Shown: positions 1-8,004 of the stretch, piece after piece
How positions within the stretch are numbered: the first letter of the stretch is position 1
Layout: each line of letters opens with the position of its first letter
From: Lebetimonas sp. JH292
GTDB taxonomy: Bacteria > Campylobacterota > Campylobacteria > Campylobacterales > Nautiliaceae
NCBI RefSeq assembly: GCF_000523275.1
Contig: NZ_ATHQ01000001.1
Span: 705,079-769,078 of the forward strand
Length of the DNA stretch: 64,000 nt
Direction: 5' to 3'
Translations under genes and position numbers: made by a program
Notes under the pieces: generated by a model
Seen by the model: the letters and a program-made list of their open reading frames with translations, nothing else
What the model was told of the DNA's origin: nothing
Database searches by the model: none

Positions 1-1
1 T

Positions 2-1759
2 AATTCCAATACGGGTTATTCACACGCAGGACTTATAAATAATACCGCAGGAAAAGTTATTGCTAATTTCTGGCTTGATAAGGTATATTCTCCTGAAGAG
101 GGAAGGGCTCACAGAGACGGAGATTATCATATCCATGATTTGGATTGTCTGAGCGGATACTGTGCTGGTTGGAGTTTAAGGAATCTGCTTAACGAAGGGT
201 TTAACGGAGTAAGGGGAAGGGTAGAAAGCAAGGCGCCCTCTCATTTCAGAAGTGCTCTTGGACAGATGGCGAATTTTCTTGGAATACTTCAGAGTGAATG
301 GGCCGGAGCCCAGGCATTCAGCAGTTTTGATACATATCTTGCCCCTTATGTGTTTAAAGATAAACTGAAATTTAATGAAATTAAAGAGGCGGTTGAAAGT
401 TTTGTATATAATCTTAATGTTCCTGCAAGGTGGGGGCAGAGTCCTTTTACAAATATTACCATAGATTTTACGGTTCCGGATGATTTGAAAGATCAGATAC
501 CGACAAGAAACAATAAACATTTGCTTGAAGGTATGGAAGATGAAGAATTATTAAAAAAATTACAAAAAAGGAACCCCAATATCAAAAAACTGACAGATGC
601 CACATATAAAGATTTCGAGCCCGAAATGCAGGAAATTATAAAAGCTTATTATGAGGTAATGACAGAAGGTGATGCAATAGGCCAGCCTTTTACTTTTCCT
701 ATCCCTACGGTAAACATTACCGAAGATTTTGACTGGGATTCACCTGCTGCTAAGGCTCTTTGGGAAAACACCGCAAAAATAGGAAGTAGTTATTTTCAAA
801 ATTTTATAGGTAGTCAGTATATTACAGATGAAAACGGAAACAGGGTGAGAAATCCAAATGCTTATGAGCCCGGAGCGGTCAGAAGTATGTGCTGCAGGCT
901 TCAGCTCGATTTGAGAGAACTTAAAAGAAGAGGCGGCGGGCTTTTCGGAAGTGCCGAAATGACAGGAAGTATAGGTGTTGTAACTATCAATATGGCAAGA
1001 CTTGGGTATCTGTTTAAAGGCGATAAGGAAGCGTTACTTGAAAGATTGGAATATTTAATGGATTTGGCTAAATCAACCTTGGAAAAGAAAAGAAAATTTG
1101 TAGAGGAAATGTATGACAGGGGGCTTTATCCTTATACAAAAAGATATTTGCCGGGATTTAACAACCATTTTTCCACAATCGGCGTAAACGGTATAAATGA
1201 AATGATAAGAAATTTTACAAGTGATAGGGAAAATATAGCAACTGTTTGGGGAGTGGAATTTGCAAAAGAAGTGCTTGAATTTATGAGAAATAAGCTTATA
1301 AAATATCAGGAAATTACAGGAAATTTATATAACCTTGAAGCGACTCCGGCAGAGGGGACAACATACAGGTTTGCAAAAGAAGATAAAAAAAGATTTCCAA
1401 ATATTATTCAGGCGGGATTTGAAGATGCGCCTTATTATACGAATTCATCCCAGCTTCCTGCAAATTATACAGACGATCCTTTTGAAGCCCTAAGTCTGCA
1501 GGATGATTTGCAAACTTTGTATACGGGGGGAACGGTATTGCATTTATATATGAGTGAAAAATTAAGCTCACCCGAAGCGGCCAAAAATCTGGTAAAAAAA
1601 GCAATTACCAATTTCAGGCTTCCTTATATTTCAATAACACCGGTATTCAGTGTATGTCCTAAACACGGATATATTGCGGGTGAATATGAATATTGTCCAT
1701 ACTGTGATGAAGAGCTTTTAAGAGAAATTGAAGAAGGAAAATATAAGCTTGATGATTAA
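2..1759 (+). CDS. nrdD: Anaerobic ribonucleoside-triphosphate reductase, catalytic part (5' end outside window)
   Basis: Class III ribonucleotide reductase, which makes deoxyribonucleotides without oxygen. The reading frame is open from the window edge, so the N-terminal ATP-cone region is missing from view. Visible family motifs are HAGLINN near the start, DGDYHIHDLDCLSGYCAGWS, and GAVRSMCCRLQLD, which holds the cysteine expected to carry the thiyl radical. The C-terminus has a zinc-site pattern (CPKH, then CPYC) and stops about 17 residues later. The glycyl-radical segment that normally follows in the same chain is absent here and is encoded by the next gene, 18 bases downstream. Confidence 0.95.
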   Translation, partial: NSNTGYSHAGLINNTAGKVIANFWLDKVYSPEEGRAHRDGDYHIHDLDCLSGYCAGWSLRNLLNEGFNGVRGRVESKAPSHFRSALGQMANFLGILQSEWAGAQAFSSFDTYLAPYVFKDKLKFNEIKEAVESFVYNLNVPARWGQSPFTNITIDFTVPDDLKDQIPTRNNKHLLEGMEDEELLKKLQKRNPNIKKLTDATYKDFEPEMQEIIKAYYEVMTEGDAIGQPFTFPIPTVNITEDFDWDSPAAKALWENTAKIGSSYFQNFIGSQYITDENGNRVRNPNAYEPGAVRSMCCRLQLDLRELKRRGGGLFGSAEMTGSIGVVTINMARLGYLFKGDKEALLERLEYLMDLAKSTLEKKRKFVEEMYDRGLYPYTKRYLPGFNNHFSTIGVNGINEMIRNFTSDRENIATVWGVEFAKEVLEFMRNKLIKYQEITGNLYNLEATPAEGTTYRFAKEDKKRFPNIIQAGFEDAPYYTNSSQLPANYTDDPFEALSLQDDLQTLYTGGTVLHLYMSEKLSSPEAAKNLVKKAITNFRLPYISITPVFSVCPKHGYIAGEYEYCPYCDEELLREIEEGKYKLDD

Positions 1760-1777
1760 TCTAAAAAAGGAGAGAAT

Positions 1778-1945
1778 ATGAAAGTAAAAGAATTATCTAA
1801 AGAAGAAATTTTGGAACAATTAAAAGAGAAAAGACAAAAATGCATGGTTTATACAAGGGTTATGGGATATCACAGACCTGTTGAGAGTTTCAATATAGGT
1901 AAAAAGGCGGAGCACAGAGAAAGAAAATATTTTAAAGAAAGTTAA
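1778..1945 (+). CDS. Free-standing glycyl-radical domain of the anaerobic ribonucleotide reductase
   Basis: This 55-residue protein is too short for routine gene callers. Residues 23-50 contain MVYTRVMGYHRPV followed by FNIGKKAEHRERKYF, which matches the C-terminal glycyl-radical end of NrdD; Gly30 is the predicted radical site. It has its own ATG and a strong ribosome-binding site (AAAAAAGGAGAG). It begins 18 bases after the nrdD stop, and its stop shares a base with the nrdG start (TAATG), so the three are probably co-translated. The good initiation signal argues for a true gene split rather than a frameshift. It presumably docks on NrdD and is activated by NrdG. The motif is clear; the split arrangement working in trans is inference. 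Confidence 0.85.
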   Translation: MKVKELSKEEILEQLKEKRQKCMVYTRVMGYHRPVESFNIGKKAEHRERKYFKES

Positions 1946-2622
1946 TGAACGGAATTTATTCCATTCAAAAATTTTCATCTCTTGATTTTCCCGGAAGGCT
2001 TTGTGCCATATTGTGGTTTAGCGGATGTAATATGAGATGCCCTTATTGTTATAATAAAGATGTTGTATTCGGTAAAAAGATAATTGAAGAAGATGAAATA
2101 ATCGGATTTTTAAAAACAAGAACAGGATTGCTTGACGGAGTGACATTTACCGGGGGATGTCCCACACTTTATTCCAATTTAATAAATTTTGCTAAAAAAA
2201 TAAAAGATATGGGCTTTGAAATCAAACTCGATACAAACGGTATTAATACAGAAATAATTAAAGAAATGGTTGAAAATAATTTAGTGGATTATATAGCACT
2301 TGATTTTAAAGCCCCTCCTTATAAATTTGAAGAAATTACTAAAAACAATCATTATGATAAATTTGAAAAAACACTTGAAATGTTAATAAACAGTAATGTT
2401 GAATTTGAAGTAAGAACTACCGTGCATACTGATTTACTGGATGAAAACGATATAAATAAAATTATTAAAATTTTAAAAGATAAAAGCTATAAAGGCAAAT
2501 ATTATCTTCAGAATTTTTTTGAAACCGATAAAGAAACAATCGGAAATATCGGGCCTCAAAAAAGAAAACTTGACCGTTCGCAAATAATTTCCTCCATTCC
2601 TGTAGAATTTAGAAATTTTTAG
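1945..2622 (+). CDS. nrdG: Anaerobic ribonucleotide reductase activating protein (radical SAM)
   Basis: Radical-SAM enzyme of 225 residues that uses a [4Fe-4S] cluster and S-adenosylmethionine to install the glycyl radical. The cluster motif CNMRCPYC (CxxxCxxC) lies at about residues 29-36, and the SAM-binding TFTGGCP segment at about 70-76. The start codon overlaps the stop of the small glycyl-radical gene, which fits its role in activating that polypeptide. A TATAAT at 2623-2628, immediately after the stop, may serve the next gene. Confidence 0.92.
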   Translation: MNGIYSIQKFSSLDFPGRLCAILWFSGCNMRCPYCYNKDVVFGKKIIEEDEIIGFLKTRTGLLDGVTFTGGCPTLYSNLINFAKKIKDMGFEIKLDTNGINTEIIKEMVENNLVDYIALDFKAPPYKFEEITKNNHYDKFEKTLEMLINSNVEFEVRTTVHTDLLDENDINKIIKILKDKSYKGKYYLQNFFETDKETIGNIGPQKRKLDRSQIISSIPVEFRNF

Positions 2623-2654
2623 TATAATAACCTAATTTGTAAATAAGGCTTTTT

Positions 2655-3452
2655 ATGATTTTATCTTATATATTATTAGGCATAATTACAGGTATACTTG
2701 CAGGCACCTTGGGAATCGGCGGGGGTTTGGTAATCGTACCCGGGCTTTTGCTGATTTTTAAACATTTTGGACTGTTTCATAATGAGTATATGCATTTTGT
2801 CTCAGGCACTTCTCTGGCAATTGTTTCTTTAACTGTTGTAGGAAATATTTTCTCTTTTCAAAAACAAAAAAGAATAGACTGGCAGCTGTTTAAAGAATTG
2901 GTATATTTTATTGTGCCTTTTAATATTATAGGGGCTATTATAGCAACCTATCTTCCTTCAAAGGTACTTGAAAAATTTTTCGGACTGGTTATATTAATTT
3001 TATGTATCAATATGATTATAAATACATTTAAAAAATATAAATTAAAGATAGAATTTGAAAAAAAAGAAATTCCTTTTGTTGTAAAAATGGTTATAGGAAT
3101 TGTCATGGGATTAAAATCCGGAATGTTCGGAATTGGCGGCGGGGCTTTTATAACCCCTGTTTTGTTAAAATACGGAATTGACATTAAAAAAGCGACAGCC
3201 ACTACTTCTGCATTAATACTGCCGCTTGGAATAATCGGAATGTTAATGTATATTTTTCTGGGTTTTAATAAAGTTCATTTTCAATGGACGCTTGGATATG
3301 TATATTTTCCGGCTGTTTTGTTTGTGGCCCCAATTTCTATGACTTCCACTTATATAGGGGCATGGATGTCTCATAAAATGCCAAAACTCTGGCTTAGAAT
3401 TTTATTTATTTTGTTTTTGCTTTTTGTAAGTTTACATTCCCTTTTGAATTAA
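2655..3452 (+). CDS. TauE/SafE family membrane anion exporter
   Basis: Integral membrane protein of 265 residues with about eight hydrophobic segments. It contains the duplicated signature of the family: GTLGIGGGLVIVPGL near residues 19-33 and GMFGIGGGAFITPVLL near 157-172. Family members move sulfite, sulfoacetate or other anionic sulfur compounds, but the substrate cannot be read from sequence. It converges on a DsrE-like sulfur-relay gene only 18 bases away, which hints weakly at sulfur chemistry. No terminator hairpin is visible between the two. Confidence 0.85.
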   Translation: MILSYILLGIITGILAGTLGIGGGLVIVPGLLLIFKHFGLFHNEYMHFVSGTSLAIVSLTVVGNIFSFQKQKRIDWQLFKELVYFIVPFNIIGAIIATYLPSKVLEKFFGLVILILCINMIINTFKKYKLKIEFEKKEIPFVVKMVIGIVMGLKSGMFGIGGGAFITPVLLKYGIDIKKATATTSALILPLGIIGMLMYIFLGFNKVHFQWTLGYVYFPAVLFVAPISMTSTYIGAWMSHKMPKLWLRILFILFLLFVSLHSLLN

Positions 3453-3470
3453 AATTGGCAAAAGAAGAGA

Positions 3471-3833
3471 TTAAAAAGTTATTACTTTGTCGCATTCTTC
3501 CACCCATTTTGCCAAGTCTTGCATCGTAGCTTTTATGGTATCTTCAAAATATGGCTGGTTTTTATAAATTCCGCATCTTGCCTGACATGTTCCGCAAACT
3601 TTTAGTTTTATTCCGTTTTGATACATCTCTTTAAGCATTGCAACTAAATCCGTATCATAAGTTTCAGGTTTTTTGTAACATTCCCTTGCCATATCCACAG
3701 AATCGTTCATTAAAAAAATTCTGATATCATTTCCGTTTTCAAACAATGTTTTGGCAAGTCTTAACCCGTTCCATGCAATATCACTGCCGTCATATGGTTC
3801 ATGGTTGAAAATAAATAAAATTTTTTGATTCAT
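3471..3833 (-). CDS. DsrE/DsrF-like family protein
   Basis: Small soluble protein of 120 residues that begins ILFIFNHEPYDGSD, the beta-strand and loop typical of the DsrE fold. A cysteine cluster CGTCQARCG lies near residues 79-87, at the place where family members carry the persulfide or relay cysteine. DsrE-like proteins act in sulfur transfer, or in peroxide or metal responses; this one is not assigned further. It is divergent from the ArsR-family gene, and the shared 93-base intergenic region holds operator-like repeats. Confidence 0.75.
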   Translation of the reverse strand: MNQKILFIFNHEPYDGSDIAWNGLRLAKTLFENGNDIRIFLMNDSVDMARECYKKPETYDTDLVAMLKEMYQNGIKLKVCGTCQARCGIYKNQPYFEDTIKATMQDLAKWVEECDKVITF

Positions 3834-3851
3834 ATCCGCTCCTTTTTACTA

Positions 3852-3899
3852 ATTTAGCTATTTAGCTTTTTTGCTAAATATTAAAGCGTATGGTATAAT
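3852..3899 (+). promoter_or_regulatory. Sigma70-type promoter overlapped by an inverted repeat (candidate ArsR operator)
   Basis: TTGCTA at 3871-3876 and TATAAT at 3894-3899 are separated by 17 bases. ATTTAGC (3860-3866) and GCTAAAT (3873-3879) form a perfect 7-bp inverted repeat with a 6-base spacer across the -35 box, and a third ATTTAGC lies at 3852-3858. The position suits repression of the ArsR-family gene by its own product and possibly of the divergent DsrE gene. The binding factor is inferred. Confidence 0.55.
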
Positions 3900-3926
3900 C
3901 TTTTATAAAAAAAATCAAGGATTTTT

Positions 3927-4256
3927 ATGTTGACGCTTGAAGAAAAAGTCAAGGCTTTTAAAGCCCTGGGCCATAAGACGAGGCTTGAAATTTTTTTAAA
4001 TATTTTAAGAAAACCTTATGTTTGTGGAATTAACAAAAAAGCCAGAAAAGATGATATTATTTCCCAGGCTTTGTGTGTAGGGGTTATTGCCGAACAGTTT
4101 GAATATTCACTGCCCACTATTTCAAGACATATAAAAGAATTAAAAGAAGCCAATTTAATAAAAATGGAAAAAATAGGTAACAGAATTTTTTTAGAACCAA
4201 ATATGGAAGTTATAAAAGAATTGCAGGAATGCTTTAATTCTATGGTGAAGGAATAA
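3927..4256 (+). CDS. ArsR-family winged-helix repressor
   Basis: Protein of 109 residues. The N-terminal KAFKALGHKTRLEIFLNIL is the typical opening of the ArsR/SmtB fold, and ALCVGVIAEQFEYSLPTISRHIKELKEANL supplies the recognition helix and wing. Cysteines near residues 32 and 51 could sense metal or thiol status, but the pattern is not a textbook metal site. It starts a probable operon with a methyltransferase (3-base gap) and a metallo-hydrolase. This layout recalls ArsR-linked arsenic methylation operons, though the downstream methyltransferase lacks an obvious ArsM cysteine set. Confidence 0.8.
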   Translation: MLTLEEKVKAFKALGHKTRLEIFLNILRKPYVCGINKKARKDDIISQALCVGVIAEQFEYSLPTISRHIKELKEANLIKMEKIGNRIFLEPNMEVIKELQECFNSMVKE

Positions 4257-4259
4257 CAA

Positions 4260-4865
4260 ATGCTTTTTGATAATTTAGTTAGAAATTACGAAGAATGGTT
4301 TGAAAATCATCCAAAAATTTATGAAGAAGAAATCAAAACAATTAAAAAACTTTTGCATATTGGAAGAGGAATTGAAATAGGTGTTGGAACCGGCAGGTTT
4401 GCAGCGCCTCTTGGCATTAAATTTGGAATAGAACCAAGCAGACAAATGAGTGAAATTGCCAAAAAAAGAGGTATTGAAGTAATTAATATTACGGCTGAAG
4501 AGATGGATTTTGAGGAGGAGTTTGATTTTGCTTTGATTGTAACAACAATCTGTTTTGTAAAAGATCCTTTAAAAACGCTTCAAAATACATATAAAGCATT
4601 AAAAAAAGGTGGATTTGTAATTGTGGCTTTTGTGGATTTAAACTCACCTCTTGGCAGATTTTATGAAAAAAATAAATTTAAGTCTAAATTTTATAAAGAG
4701 GCTACCTTTTTTACAAAAGATGATATAATTGATTTACTTCAAAAAACCGGATTTAGTGAATTTGAATGTGTGGAAAATTTATACGGAAACAGTTTAGATA
4801 ATTTGAGTTTTAAAATAAACAGATGCAACGGCGGGGCATTTAAGGTTATAAGGGGTAAAAAATGA
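4260..4865 (+). CDS. Class I SAM-dependent methyltransferase
   Basis: Protein of 201 residues with the SAM-binding motif IEIGVGTGRFAAPLG near residues 39-53, an acidic post-motif (GIEPSRQM), and a motif IV-like DFALIVTTICFVKDP. It belongs to the UbiE/Methyltransf_11 type, for which substrate cannot be inferred. It follows the ArsR gene by 3 bases and overlaps the next start (ATGA), so it is co-expressed with both. Confidence 0.8.
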   Translation: MLFDNLVRNYEEWFENHPKIYEEEIKTIKKLLHIGRGIEIGVGTGRFAAPLGIKFGIEPSRQMSEIAKKRGIEVINITAEEMDFEEEFDFALIVTTICFVKDPLKTLQNTYKALKKGGFVIVAFVDLNSPLGRFYEKNKFKSKFYKEATFFTKDDIIDLLQKTGFSEFECVENLYGNSLDNLSFKINRCNGGAFKVIRGKK

Positions 4866-5557
4866 GATTCAGTATAGTTTTTGATAATTACAAGGCAAAT
4901 GAAAATTTGGAGAGTTTTTGGGGATTTGGATGTATTATAAATGATAATTTTTTGTTTGATACAGGCTCTAACGGAAGGGCGCTAATCAGGAATATTTCAA
5001 AAATGGGATTTGATATAAAAAAACTTGAATATCTTTTTATTTCACATCCTCATTGGGACCATATAGGAGGTATTGATTCAGTTGTTGATGTAAATAGAAA
5101 TTTAACAATGTTTTTGCCTGATTCTCTTTCGGCTTTATATATAAGGGATTTAAAAAAACTCAGCAGGGAAGTAAAAGTCATAAATGAATATCCGACGAAA
5201 CTATTCGATAATTTCTATTCAACCGGAGTTATGCATCCAATTGGTGAACAAAGCCTTGTAATTGATGAAGGAGAATTTTCCATTGTAATAACAGGCTGCG
5301 CTCATCCTGGAGTTGTAAATATTGTAAAAAGAGCAATTGAGATGCTAAATAAACCGGTGCTTTATGCACTTGGAGGATTTCATTTGTTTAGAAGTAATGA
5401 AGAAGAAATTGCTAGGGTAATTAATGAACTTAAAAATTTAGGGGTTGAATATGTAACTCCTACTCATTGCAGCGGTGATTTGGCAATTGAAATGTTTAAA
5501 GAAGCGTATAGTGAAAATTATATTCCAGGTGGAGTTGGAAGAATTATTGAATTTTAG
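4862..5557 (+). CDS. Metallo-beta-lactamase-fold hydrolase, COG1237-like
   Basis: Protein of 231 residues. The metal-binding signature HPHWDH lies at residues 62-67. The order FDTGSNG, HWDHIGG, TGCAHPGVVNIV, ALGGFHLF, TPTHCSGD matches the COG1237 branch, which includes enzymes acting on pterin phosphoribosyl compounds. The exact substrate is unknown. It is translationally coupled to the methyltransferase and overlaps the convergent trmH by 14 bases. Confidence 0.78.
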   Translation: MRFSIVFDNYKANENLESFWGFGCIINDNFLFDTGSNGRALIRNISKMGFDIKKLEYLFISHPHWDHIGGIDSVVDVNRNLTMFLPDSLSALYIRDLKKLSREVKVINEYPTKLFDNFYSTGVMHPIGEQSLVIDEGEFSIVITGCAHPGVVNIVKRAIEMLNKPVLYALGGFHLFRSNEEEIARVINELKNLGVEYVTPTHCSGDLAIEMFKEAYSENYIPGGVGRIIEF

Positions 5558-6179
5558 ATTTTTTATGTCTCACCCTCCTTAATTTTTCTTCAATTATATC
5601 ATCATATGCCCATTTTTTAAGGGTTTTTTCTATAATTTCAGGTGGCAGCTGAGGTTTATCATACATACCTTTATTTTTTCTTTGGCGCTGGGCTTCATAC
5701 AGCATTACTGCATTTGCCACAGATACATTAAGACTCTGACTCATTCCATACATTGGAATAATCACTTTTTTATCTGCATATTTAATTGAAATATCACTTA
5801 CACCATCAACTTCGTTGCCAAGAACTATTAAAGTAGGTTTTGTATAATCAACTTCTCTAAAATCAACAGAAGTTTCATCAAGCATGGTAACTACCACCTG
5901 ATAGCCTTCTTTTTTAATATCCTGATAAAATTTTTCTATATCGTTAATATATTCATTAAATATCCAGTTATGGGCACCCATTGTAATTTCATTATTTAAT
6001 TTTACTTTTTTCTGGTGCCTGTAATAAAGTTTTCCTATATTTACAGCATCACAAGTCCTAACTATTGCTGAAAGGTTATGAGACGAATATATATAATCCA
6101 TAAAAACCCTTAAATCCCGCTGTCTTGTGTTTAAAATTTGTTTCATTTTACCTAATCTTTCCTGAGTAACTAAATACAC
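5544..6179 (-). CDS. trmH: tRNA (guanosine-18-2'-O)-methyltransferase
   Basis: SPOUT-family methyltransferase of 211 residues. It opens with ERLGKMKQILNTRQRDLRVF, the TrmH N-terminal helix pair, and keeps the three SPOUT motifs: NLSAIVRTCDA, LIVLGNEVDGVS and IPMYGMSQSLNVSVA, whose knot binds SAM. The predicted role is 2'-O-methylation of G18 in the tRNA D-loop. Its gene is divergent from the lipid-synthase gene across a 65-base region that holds the first PHO-box-like repeat. Confidence 0.88.
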   Translation of the reverse strand: MYLVTQERLGKMKQILNTRQRDLRVFMDYIYSSHNLSAIVRTCDAVNIGKLYYRHQKKVKLNNEITMGAHNWIFNEYINDIEKFYQDIKKEGYQVVVTMLDETSVDFREVDYTKPTLIVLGNEVDGVSDISIKYADKKVIIPMYGMSQSLNVSVANAVMLYEAQRQRKNKGMYDKPQLPPEIIEKTLKKWAYDDIIEEKLRRVRHKKSKIQ

Positions 6180-6190
6180 TTTTTTCCTTT

Positions 6191-6224
6191 TTGTTATTTG
6201 AATGTTATTTTAACATTTTAAAAT
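6191..6224 (+). promoter_or_regulatory. PHO-box-like tandem repeat with -10 element, first copy
   Basis: TTGTTAT (6191-6197) and ATGTTAT (6202-6208) form a direct repeat with an 11-bp period. A -10-like TAAAAT (6219-6224) follows exactly 10 bases after the second copy. PhoB-type sites have the same layout (7-mer, 4 A/T bases, 7-mer, about 10 bases to -10); the E. coli 7-mer is CTGTCAT. The same arrangement recurs before the phosphoesterase gene at 7943. Phosphate control is inferred. Confidence 0.6.
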
Positions 6225-6244
6225 AATGAAAAAATGGAGGTTTT

Positions 6245-7942
6245 ATGTTAAATATTAATAAAACAGTCTTAAAAAAATATCCTCAGTTAAAAAAGCTTCC
6301 AAAACCTGTCTCTAAAGGTGTAATTAAAACAATAAACAAAATTGTCCATAAAAATGAAATTGACGAATTTTTAAAAGAATTTCCCCAAAAAGAGCCTTTT
6401 ACTTTCATTGAGGAAGCGCTTGAGAAGTTAAATTTCTCTTATAAATATACAGTATCTGAGATAGAGAATATTCCCGTAAACGGCAGGATTATAATTATCG
6501 CGAATCATCCGACGGGTATTTTAGATACATTTTGTCTTATTGATTTGGTAAAGAAGGTCAGAAAAGATATAAAGGTTATGGCAAATAATTTGTTGTTACT
6601 TGAACAGTTAAAATCTATTCTAATAGGGGTTGATAATTTTGACAATAAAATTACAAAAGCTTCGTTATCAAACATTAATAAGTCCCTTCATAATGAGGAA
6701 GCTGTAATAATTTTTCCTTCGGGTGAAGTTTCAAGGCCGACTCCCACAGGAATAAGGGACGGCAAATGGCATAAAGGATTTTTACATTTTGCAAAACATA
6801 ATAAAGCCCCGATTTTACCTGTTTTTATAAAAGCTAAAAATTCCAAAATATTTTACAGTATGTCTTTGATTAATAAAAATTTATCTTCTCTTCTTTTATT
6901 TAATGAAATGTTTAAGAAAAAAAATTCGCATCTTGAATTTAAAATTGGAGAATTAATCCCGTTTGATAGTTTTGATAATAAAATTGATGAACAATATCAG
7001 GTAAAACTTTTTAAAAAACATCTTTATAAAATTGGAAAAAATAAAAAGGAAGTTTACCAAACTCAAAAACCGATTATTCATCCTGTTGATAAAAAAGAGC
7101 TTAAAGATGAATTAAAGCGCTGCGAAGTTTTAGGAAAAACAACCGATGGAAAAATTATATATCTGTATAAATATTCTCCAGACAGTGTTATTTTAAAAGA
7201 GATTGCAAGGCTAAGGGAATATACATTCAGAAAAGTGGGCGAGGGGACAGGTAAAAGAAAAGATAAAGACAAGTATGATTATTATTATGACCATATAATT
7301 TTATGGAATGAAGATGAACTTGAAATAGTGGGCTCTTACAGAATAGGAAATGGAGAGTTTATATATAAAAAATTTAAAGAAAAAGGGTTTTATACCAATA
7401 CTTTGTATGAATTCGGTGATGAGTTTATAAAAATTTTACCGAATGCAATAGAACTTGGAAGAAGTTTTGTAGTACCAAAATACTGGGGCAGCAGGGCGCT
7501 TGATTTACTTTGGCAGGGAATAGGTGCTTATATTAAAAGTAAAAATAATATTAGATATCTTTTCGGGCCTGTGAGTTTAAGCACTGAAATTCCTCTTTTT
7601 GCCCAGGAGATGATAATTTATTATTTTGATAAATATTATGGAAAAAACAAACATTTAGTAAAAGCAAAAAATCCTTTTATTGTTTCAAAAAATTCATTGG
7701 AAGAATTTAATTCTGTTTTTAAAGGCGGTTTAAAAGAAGATTTTAATATTTTAAGAAGCTATCTAAATTACTATAATACTTCTATTCCTACTTTATATAA
7801 GCAATATACTGATTTATGCGAAAGAGAAGGAGCCAGCTTTATAGATTACAATGTGGATGAGGATTTTAACAATTGTATTGACAGTTTTGTATTGGTTGAT
7901 ATTTCTACCATTAAGCCGCAAAAGAAAAAAAGATATCTTTAA
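6245..7942 (+). CDS. OlsF-like bifunctional acyltransferase (ornithine/amino-lipid synthase)
   Basis: Protein of 565 residues with two domains. Residues about 60-270 are a PlsC/lysophospholipid acyltransferase domain, with NHPTGILD (His88, Asp94) and FPSGEVSRP. Residues about 285-565 resemble the hemolysin/OlsB acyl-ACP N-acyltransferase fold (EIARLREYTFRKVGEGTG, then DELEIVGSYRIGNG, ELGRSFV). This order matches OlsF, in which the C-terminal half N-acylates ornithine and the N-terminal half adds the second chain, giving a phosphorus-free lipid. The amino acid used could differ. A PHO-box-like promoter precedes it, consistent with membrane remodelling under phosphate limitation. Confidence 0.7.
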   Translation: MLNINKTVLKKYPQLKKLPKPVSKGVIKTINKIVHKNEIDEFLKEFPQKEPFTFIEEALEKLNFSYKYTVSEIENIPVNGRIIIIANHPTGILDTFCLIDLVKKVRKDIKVMANNLLLLEQLKSILIGVDNFDNKITKASLSNINKSLHNEEAVIIFPSGEVSRPTPTGIRDGKWHKGFLHFAKHNKAPILPVFIKAKNSKIFYSMSLINKNLSSLLLFNEMFKKKNSHLEFKIGELIPFDSFDNKIDEQYQVKLFKKHLYKIGKNKKEVYQTQKPIIHPVDKKELKDELKRCEVLGKTTDGKIIYLYKYSPDSVILKEIARLREYTFRKVGEGTGKRKDKDKYDYYYDHIILWNEDELEIVGSYRIGNGEFIYKKFKEKGFYTNTLYEFGDEFIKILPNAIELGRSFVVPKYWGSRALDLLWQGIGAYIKSKNNIRYLFGPVSLSTEIPLFAQEMIIYYFDKYYGKNKHLVKAKNPFIVSKNSLEEFNSVFKGGLKEDFNILRSYLNYYNTSIPTLYKQYTDLCEREGASFIDYNVDEDFNNCIDSFVLVDISTIKPQKKKRYL

Positions 7943-7976
7943 TTGTTATTTTAATGTTATTTTAATTTCCTATACT
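7943..7976 (+). promoter_or_regulatory. PHO-box-like tandem repeat with -10 element, second copy
   Basis: GTTATTTTAAT occurs twice without a gap (7945-7955 and 7956-7966), a perfect 11-bp tandem repeat. Read as PhoB half-sites it gives TTGTTAT (7943-7949) and ATGTTAT (7954-7960), followed after 10 bases by TATACT (7971-7976). The geometry is identical to the copy at 6191, and both lie directly upstream of genes with phosphate-related products. Confidence 0.65.
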
Positions 7977-8004
7977 TCTTTTGAAAAACTTTTAAGGAGA
8001 GGGA

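Noticed and set aside
1745..1790. A frameshift or sequencing error splitting nrdD
   Set aside because: The second part has its own ATG with a strong AAAAAAGGAGAG site and couples to nrdG; 18 bases with a stop separate the parts. A simple indel would not create these signals.
4260..4865. ArsM arsenite methyltransferase
   Set aside because: The conserved ArsM cysteines are not in place; ArsR context alone is not enough.
4862..5557. Metallo-beta-lactamase as an antibiotic-resistance gene
   Set aside because: The motif order matches the COG1237 hydrolase branch, not class B beta-lactamases, and there is no signal peptide.
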